DNA from: Methanococcoides sp.
Lineage (GTDB): Archaea; Halobacteriota; Methanosarcinia; Methanosarcinales; Methanosarcinaceae
Assembly (NCBI GenBank): GCA_021108185.1
Contig: JAIORJ010000112.1
Span: 1-54,265, forward strand
Reading direction: 5' to 3'
DNA length: 54,265 nt
Part shown: piece by piece, positions 50,163 through 54,265 of the stretch
Numbering within the stretch: position 1 is the first letter of the stretch
Layout: each line of letters begins with the position of its first letter
Made by a program: the position numbers and the translations under genes
The notes under the pieces: generated by a model
The model's input: only the letters and a program-made list of their open reading frames with translations
Databases searched by the model: none
What the model was told of the DNA's origin: nothing

Positions 50163-50574
50163 TCTCTGAAACTATCTGTTTTGAGATTTCCAGCACATCA
50201 CCGGTATCTGCCAAGACATAACCTTCCAGAACATACAGATCGCTTATCTTCTGGCAAGCGCAACTGCGTTCCATGATCTCAACTTTCCAAATGTCGTATC
50301 CCTGCATGGCAGTACCATTCTGGTCGTAAGGTGTTTCCTGGACAAAGGTTGTTCTGGTAACCCTCCAATCCGGTTCTTTGAAGTGACGTGACATGTAATC
50401 GGATGCAACCGGATTATTCATCGTAATTTCTACGGCTTGAGAGCCATTAAAATTAGGCCTCGACTGCACATCGCTCTCCTGCTGAGAATAATTGGCATAA
50501 ACAAGACCTACCCCCACAAGACAAAATATAACCACTACAGCTACTGCTGCTACAACTAAATTTGAACTTTTTAT
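50119..50574 (-). CDS. Small exported protein with C-terminal Cys pairs, partner of the DsbD-like protein
   Basis: From GTG at 50535 it has 138 residues; with the ATA at 50574 it gains 13, giving a proper signal anchor (MIKSSNLVVAAVAVVVIF). The exported part has a PepSY-like look (ASDYMSRHFKEP ... YDIWKVEIM ... LADTGDVLEIS). Cysteines are in SCACQK and at the very end in CATTVCH. Overlap with the DsbD-type gene suggests that these Cys exchange electrons with it. The GTG lacks a ribosome site, while GGGGG sits 7 bases before the ATA. Confidence 0.65.
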   Translation of the reverse strand: MKSSNLVVAAVAVVVIFCLVGVGLVYANYSQQESDVQSRPNFNGSQAVEITMNNPVASDYMSRHFKEPDWRVTRTTFVQETPYDQNGTAMQGYDIWKVEIMERSCACQKISDLYVLEGYVLADTGDVLEISKQIVSESEYDKRTCATTVCH

Positions 50575-50637
50575 AAGCGTACCCCCTTATTATATACAAA
50601 TTATAATTGATCTAATATAAGGCTAATTAGCTAATTT

Positions 50638-50850
50638 TTGCATTTCATATATTATTTACTTAAGAAAGTCAATGCTAAGTTTAATTTTGTGATGAAATAT
50701 AAAGTTGAGTATAGAGGAAAGAATAGTTATTGGGTTAAAGCAAGGGAATTAGATCATCAGCTTGTCGGGAAGATGAAAAAAGTTGATCTGCTAAGCCATT
50801 TTATACAGGGAAAGAGATGATTCGGATCTGTTAAGTTTGTGGATGTGGAA
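50638..50850 (+). pseudogene. cas1-like remnant (copy B)
   Basis: A 60-aa reading frame containing KVEYRGKNSYW, VKARELDHQLVGKMKK aligns with the cas1-like fragment at the window end (KVEYRKKNSSW ... VKAMELSHQLVGKRKT), both as protein and as DNA. A 15-base gap removes the GSVLL segment. After the lysines the frame breaks, but DNA similarity continues to about 50850 (GATTCGGATCTGTTAAG). Both ends of Cas1 are missing, so it is not functional. Confidence 0.6.
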
Positions 50851-50968
50851 AAATATTGGTGAGATTCATTGATCCATAAAATATAAACAAGATCATTCTA
50901 CTGTACCATTGATATAGAATACTGTTCAAAGATTCAATGAATACTAACTAAAGGAGTGGGGTTAAAAC

Positions 50969-51244
50969 GTGGATATGAAAGAATTCGAAGGCATGGTTAT
51001 CTGCCAGAGTTGTGGAATGCCTTTGGGGAAAGATGAAGATTTTGGAACTAATGCCGACGGGATAAAAAATGATGAATATTGTCTCTATTGCTACCAGAAT
51101 GGGAAGTTCACACAACCTGATATTACTCTGGAAGAAATGATCGAACAAACTTCAAAAGCAATAGATAAAGAGGGAGTTATGTCTTTGGAAGAAGCAAAGG
51201 AACTGAGCCAACAGAATATTCCAAAATTAAAGAGATGGAAGTGA
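50969..51244 (+). CDS. Putative zinc-ribbon protein
   Basis: 91 residues. An N-terminal zinc ribbon, CQSCGMPL ... CLYCYQNG (about 12-48), of the type often annotated Zn_ribbon_2, is followed by a helical part (TLEEMIEQTSKAID, SLEEAKELSQQNIP). Function unknown; such proteins are common in methanogens and anaerobic bacteria. The start is GTG at 50969 with a G-rich ribosome site 7 bases upstream; an ATG 6 bases later is also possible. Confidence 0.8.
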   Translation: MDMKEFEGMVICQSCGMPLGKDEDFGTNADGIKNDEYCLYCYQNGKFTQPDITLEEMIEQTSKAIDKEGVMSLEEAKELSQQNIPKLKRWK

Positions 51245-51287
51245 ATTTGTTAATTAATACTATTAGAGTTGCTCTAGCTGAAGCAGA

Positions 51288-51461
51288 ATGCAAAGTCAAC
51301 GCATTTCAGACTTAATGATCTATGAAAGAGGAGTTGACCTTCGGACACCCATTTGTGATGGACCCGTACCGTGTGAGATCAATCAGGCGAATTTGATAAC
51401 CAACCTGACAGAAGAAGACTGCCCTGACTTCACAGGTATTTGCCACTCCATTAAATTATGA
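51288..51461 (+). CDS. Possible 57-aa Cys-containing protein
   Basis: ATG to TGA with four Cys (PICDGPVPCEIN and EDCPDFTGICHS), arranged as two pairs. No clear ribosome site is present. It fills most of the gap between the zinc-ribbon and J-domain genes. It may be a small metal-binding protein, a gene fragment or chance. Confidence 0.3.
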   Translation: MQSQRISDLMIYERGVDLRTPICDGPVPCEINQANLITNLTEEDCPDFTGICHSIKL

Positions 51462-51589
51462 CTGCAATGCTCATGTTTTTTCGCAATTTGAACATGGATG
51501 AGGAAGAAAGTTGTTCCATAAAATGCATATTTTTATATAAAGGAGCATAGTACTAACGAAGTCTTCAAAAACGAAAATGAGTGAATCAA

Positions 51590-52123
51590 ATGATAAAAAT
51601 AAAAGGACATGAAATTGACCCAGTAATTATTAAGAACGCTGGTAATCGTAGAGCTATGCAATTCAAGAATAATATTATTACGGCTTTAAGAAGGGTCGGT
51701 GTTAATGAAAATGATATTGACGTACCTCTTGAACGTCTAGCGATGAAAAAAACTCATGCTTCTGCGACCTGGTACCAGGATGGACATAGAATGCATTACA
51801 CCCATGGCCTACAAAATAAATATGTAGAAAATCTTCATATCCTATCCAAGGTAATTGAGATCGAAGCAAATAGGGTCATTTCCGGGGAAAAACCACTGTC
51901 CGATTTTATTTTAGAGTTCAAAGAAGATAAAGATGTTCATGATAAGCGCCAAGAGGCACGAGAGTTTTTCGAATGCGCTCATGATGAGATAGATTTTGAG
52001 GTCATTAATAAAAAATACAAGGACATGGCAAAAGAATTGCATCCAGATAAGCCAACTGGTGACACTGAGAAATTCAAGCAGCTAAATATTGCACATAAGA
52101 TATTGAAGAGAGAATTGACATAA
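51590..52123 (+). CDS. J-domain protein
   Basis: 177 residues. The C-terminal third is a J domain: YKDMAKELHPDKPTG contains the HPD tripeptide, followed by KFKQLNIAHKILK. The N-terminal part (KNAGNRRAMQFKNNIITALRR, then HASATWYQDGHRMHYTHGLQ) is an unassigned domain. It would stimulate an Hsp70 partner at an unknown site. It lacks the Gly/Phe and zinc parts of DnaJ, so it is not the housekeeping DnaJ. The ATG at 51590 follows GAGTGA; a GTG at 51581 is also in frame. A TATA box TTTTATATAAA lies near 51530-51541. Confidence 0.82.
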   Translation: MIKIKGHEIDPVIIKNAGNRRAMQFKNNIITALRRVGVNENDIDVPLERLAMKKTHASATWYQDGHRMHYTHGLQNKYVENLHILSKVIEIEANRVISGEKPLSDFILEFKEDKDVHDKRQEAREFFECAHDEIDFEVINKKYKDMAKELHPDKPTGDTEKFKQLNIAHKILKRELT

Positions 52124-52344
52124 GCTCCCTTCATACCTCTTACTTTTCATTCATCTCTGATCTGGCAGGATGCCTTACAAACCCGGATACACTACAGTAA
52201 TTTTCCTTTGTACAGAACACGATACTCTTATCCCTCACCATCCACAATAATGAGCTAATTGTATGTCAGCGGGATTAATTCGTACACTAATATGGAATAA
52301 GATTCATAAAATTATCATTAGCAGTAGTTAAAGAAATTCAAAAA

Positions 52345-52383
52345 ATTTAAAAAAATAGAGGTTGAGAGATAATCACTCTCAAC
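52345..52383 (-). terminator. Intrinsic terminator of the cohesin-like gene
   Basis: On the minus strand GTTGAGAG and CTCTCAAC form an 8-bp stem with a 7-base loop, and CTCTATTTTTTTAAATTTTTT follows within a few bases. It begins 7 bases after the stop region of the gene at 52390. Confidence 0.7.
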
Positions 52384-52389
52384 TAATTC

Positions 52390-53043
52390 TTAACAATATG
52401 GCTTATCTGTACGATACAGATCTATCAGTTCACTGACATCTGCAATCGATGTTGAACCCTGTAAACGGTAGTCATCGATTGCCGCACTCACTTCACCAAT
52501 ATCGATCATACAGTTCTTATTTTCATCGTACGGATTGTATGTAACTACAGGGGCTTCATTAATAGTCAGAGTCGTATTTATGACCAGGGCCTCTATGGCA
52601 GATCCTAATGAGTCACTTATGATCACGTTTTTCAGACTAATTGTTGATGTGCCTGCAGCCTGCTCTTTTACACTCATTGTGATGCTTGCAGCTGACTCAG
52701 GTCCTAAGATTCCTGGAGAACCCATTATCAAACTGTAAACACCTGAAAGTGTTCCTGCATTGTTGTCTATGCTTCCGGCGTTGAAAAATGTTAAAGCTCC
52801 ATTCTGGCTAAACAATAAGCCTTCAGATACGCTGTCTACCTGTATTTTTGAGCTGTCAAACTCGAGATCGAACTGTAATCCTGCAATTGCAGTATCAGGT
52901 GATACAAAGACATCTACTGTGAAACTTTCACCGGTTGTAAGCATTTGAGTTGATGGTTCAAGTGTTACTTCTGTTGCAGTTGAATTGAAACAACCAAAAA
53001 CAAGCAGAAGTAAAAATATAGTAATTATTGTAACGTTTTTGAT
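52390..53043 (-). CDS. Secreted cohesin-like protein with dockerin-like C-terminus
   Basis: From the proposed ATC start it has 217 residues (234 from an ATG at 53094). The signal peptide is VTIITIFLLLLVFGC, with a possible lipid-modified Cys. A cohesin-type domain follows (about 25-150: GESFTVDVFVSPDTAIAGLQ, FDLEFDSSKIQVDSVSEGLL). The C-terminus has one or two EF-hand-like dockerin repeats (DENKNCMIDIGEVSAAIDDY, IADVSELIDLY). Methanogens have such pairs but no cellulosome, so a surface-assembly role is inferred. The ATG at 53094 would lie before the likely transcription start, and AGGAGGGG is 7 bases from the ATC. Confidence 0.82.
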   Translation of the reverse strand: MKNVTIITIFLLLLVFGCFNSTATEVTLEPSTQMLTTGESFTVDVFVSPDTAIAGLQFDLEFDSSKIQVDSVSEGLLFSQNGALTFFNAGSIDNNAGTLSGVYSLIMGSPGILGPESAASITMSVKEQAAGTSTISLKNVIISDSLGSAIEALVINTTLTINEAPVVTYNPYDENKNCMIDIGEVSAAIDDYRLQGSTSIADVSELIDLYRTDKPYC

Positions 53044-53082
53044 GGATACCCCTCCTATTTTAGAACTCGTAGATTTATAGCC

Positions 53083-53090
53083 ATATATAC
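53083..53090 (-). promoter_or_regulatory. TATA box of the cohesin-like gene
   Basis: TATATATG on the minus strand, within the conventional reading of the first codons of the same ORF. Transcription starting about 25 bases later (near 53060) would leave out the ATG at 53094 and give a leader of about 17 bases that contains only the AGGAGG ribosome site. Confidence 0.55.
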
Positions 53091-53381
53091 TCATTTGAGC
53101 ATTTGGATGATGATATAATAATTTGCCCTAAATAAAATCATTTTGGTACGTTTCAAATAGAGAGTTCGTAAAAAAGTTTAAAGGATATACTTTATTTAAA
53201 TTTATCAGAACAAAATTATTGCTTGAAATTAGCCGAAATACTCCGAACAATAGGATTATTGAAAGTTCTGGGTAAATTTTCTGCTTATTTAGGGGTTCGG
53301 TTTTTTGTGTTACCTATATCCCCACACTAATTCATTTAAAGCAGATCTATGTAATGCTTGACATTAGCTCAAACACTATAT

Positions 53382-53807
53382 TCATAGCAAAGATCTCATG
53401 TCCATTATTAGCGAGACCACTATTGCAATTATCGAGAAGGTGATGATAAGCAGGTAGTTCAAACGTTCTTTTGAAACAGAGAGACTCCATATAATGTATT
53501 TCAGTCCTTCCAGATCCTTTTCTGTAAGTATCTCACGCTTTTCGATCTTGTCAAGCAGTTCAAGTTCATTCAGGACATTTGTGCGGCGCTTTGCTATACG
53601 ATAGCGGTGGGCAAAGAATACCATGTATCCTATAACTCCGAGATAGAATAGCATGCGTGCAACATGATCATTGTAGTAGTCGGCTATGATTATGACCCTC
53701 AAAGCTATTGCAGAAACAAGACCCACCCAGAAATATAAACTGATGGTCCTGTTGCTATACCCTTTTGGAATCTTTACGCCCGAGAGATTAATTTTACAGC
53801 TACCCAT
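53382..53807 (-). CDS. Small membrane protein, three helices
   Basis: About 141 residues. Membrane segments: LYFWVGLVSAIALRVIIIA, MLFYLGVIGYMVFFA, and a C-terminal YLLIITFSIIAIVVSLIM. Between the second and third is a charged amphipathic region (NELELLDKIEKREILTEKDL). Family not recognised. The start at 53807 has no ribosome site, but TTTATAAT about 28 bases upstream fits a leaderless mRNA; a TTG at 53873 is rejected. Confidence 0.6.
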   Translation of the reverse strand: MGSCKINLSGVKIPKGYSNRTISLYFWVGLVSAIALRVIIIADYYNDHVARMLFYLGVIGYMVFFAHRYRIAKRRTNVLNELELLDKIEKREILTEKDLEGLKYIIWSLSVSKERLNYLLIITFSIIAIVVSLIMDMRSLL

Positions 53808-53888
53808 GGAAGTAGATATGCAATCATTTATTATAAAGTTTGTTGATAACTTTATATAGTAAAATAAAGGCAAACACTTTCCTTTTGC

Positions 53889-54265
53889 CTTTTAAGTGAT
53901 TTTGATGAAAAGGGAGTTATGGATAGTAAGGACTTTGTGAGGACTGAGAGCTTTTCATTGAGGCTTAGACCAAGTGGAGCAAGGAAGGTTACAGAAGAAT
54001 TTAATTATGTACTGAATGGCAAAGTTGAGTACAGAAAAAAGAATAGTTCTTGGGGATCAGTTCTTTTGGTTAAGGCAATGGAGTTAAGCCATCAGCTTGT
54101 TGGGAAGAGGAAAACGATTGAGTTTAGTAAACCTGCTTATGTGGGAGAAAGGGTTGATTCTGATCTGTTGAGGAAGAAGATCATTGACATGTCTTATACT
54201 GAATGGAAGAAGATGGGGTTCTCTAAGGGCACGTTGCATTACATGAAACAGAATGCTAGGAGTGA
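53889..54265 (+). pseudogene. cas1-like C-terminal fragment (copy C, runs off window)
   Basis: The frame, open from about 53868, reads LLSDFDEKGVMDSKDFVRTE, then SFSLRLRPSGARKVTEEFN, KVEYRKKNSSWGSVLLVKA, ELSHQLVGKRKTIEFSKPAY and SYTEWKKMGFSKGTLHYMKQ. This matches the C-terminal half of Cas1 as I know it from methanogens, including an extra C-terminal segment also found in some Cas1/casposase proteins. The catalytic N-terminal half is absent: a stop and an opposite-strand gene lie directly upstream. The first ATG is 53919. It could be translated as a short protein, but as Cas1 it is truncated. Confidence 0.6.

Noticed and set aside
50638-54265. A CRISPR array or casposon around the cas1-like fragments
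   Set aside because: No regularly spaced repeats, terminal inverted repeats or polymerase gene are visible in the window.

Overview
The window is archaeal and points to a methylotrophic methanogen of the Methanosarcinaceae, most like Methanococcoides or a close relative. The evidence is an FmdE-like protein, a split archaeal RNA polymerase (rpoH, B2, B1, A1, A2), topoisomerase VI, EF-1A and a diphthamide-type EF-2, the archaeal CoA pathway (pantoate kinase, phosphopantothenate synthetase), separate Kae1 and Bud32, TATA-box promoters and PGF-type surface proteins. The genus is inferred from gene content and protein resemblance, not from a search.

Region by region: 0-7.6 kb holds the start of malate dehydrogenase, a PGF-pre-PGF surface protein, a TatD-like hydrolase, a probably leaderless uvrA, fmdE and purB. 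About 7.6-10.8 kb is a decayed accessory patch: HTH-like and tyrosine-recombinase remnants, the 3' tail of a cas1-like gene, an orphan 135-aa gene and a solo IS1341-type TnpB element, ending at tRNA-Arg(CCG). At 11-13 kb lie a soluble PAS-PAS histidine kinase and a small winged-helix protein. At 13.1-26.9 kb, all on the minus strand, is the conserved informational cluster tRNA-Lys, rpoH, rpoB2, rpoB1, rpoA1, rpoA2, rpl30e, nusA, rps12, rps7, EF-2, EF-1A, rps10.

At 27.4-34.6 kb (minus strand) are SAH/adenosine salvage (ahcY, dadD-like), an HD hydrolase and a CoA-synthesis operon (CoaBC, pantoate kinase, SPFH protein, phosphopantothenate synthetase). At 34.7-37.3 kb (plus) is a compact operon of a Vms1-like peptidyl-tRNA hydrolase, an acidic protein with a recent 66-residue tandem duplication, and RlmE. 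At 37.3-41.6 kb are a DUF211 protein, a PHP phosphoesterase, a pilin-like protein, and an RdgB-Bud32-Kae1 operon. At 41.7-50.6 kb (minus) are a lipoprotein, Top6A/B, a yeast-like cytosine deaminase, a U32 peptidase, a GyrI-like protein, a small membrane protein, and a thioredoxin-DsbD fusion with a small exported partner. From 50.6 kb to the end is a second accessory patch bounded by two cas1-like fragments in the same orientation. It holds a zinc-ribbon protein, a J-domain protein, a cohesin/dockerin-like secreted protein and a membrane protein.

The most unusual signal is shared by four genes (starts near 426, 26320, 50574 and 53043). Each lacks a convincing ATG/GTG/TTG start but has a Shine-Dalgarno-like sequence exactly 7 nt upstream of an AUU, AUC, AUA or AUC codon, and each then reads into a sensible N-terminus. 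The second is the scatter of three cas1 3'-end remnants with no CRISPR array in view.
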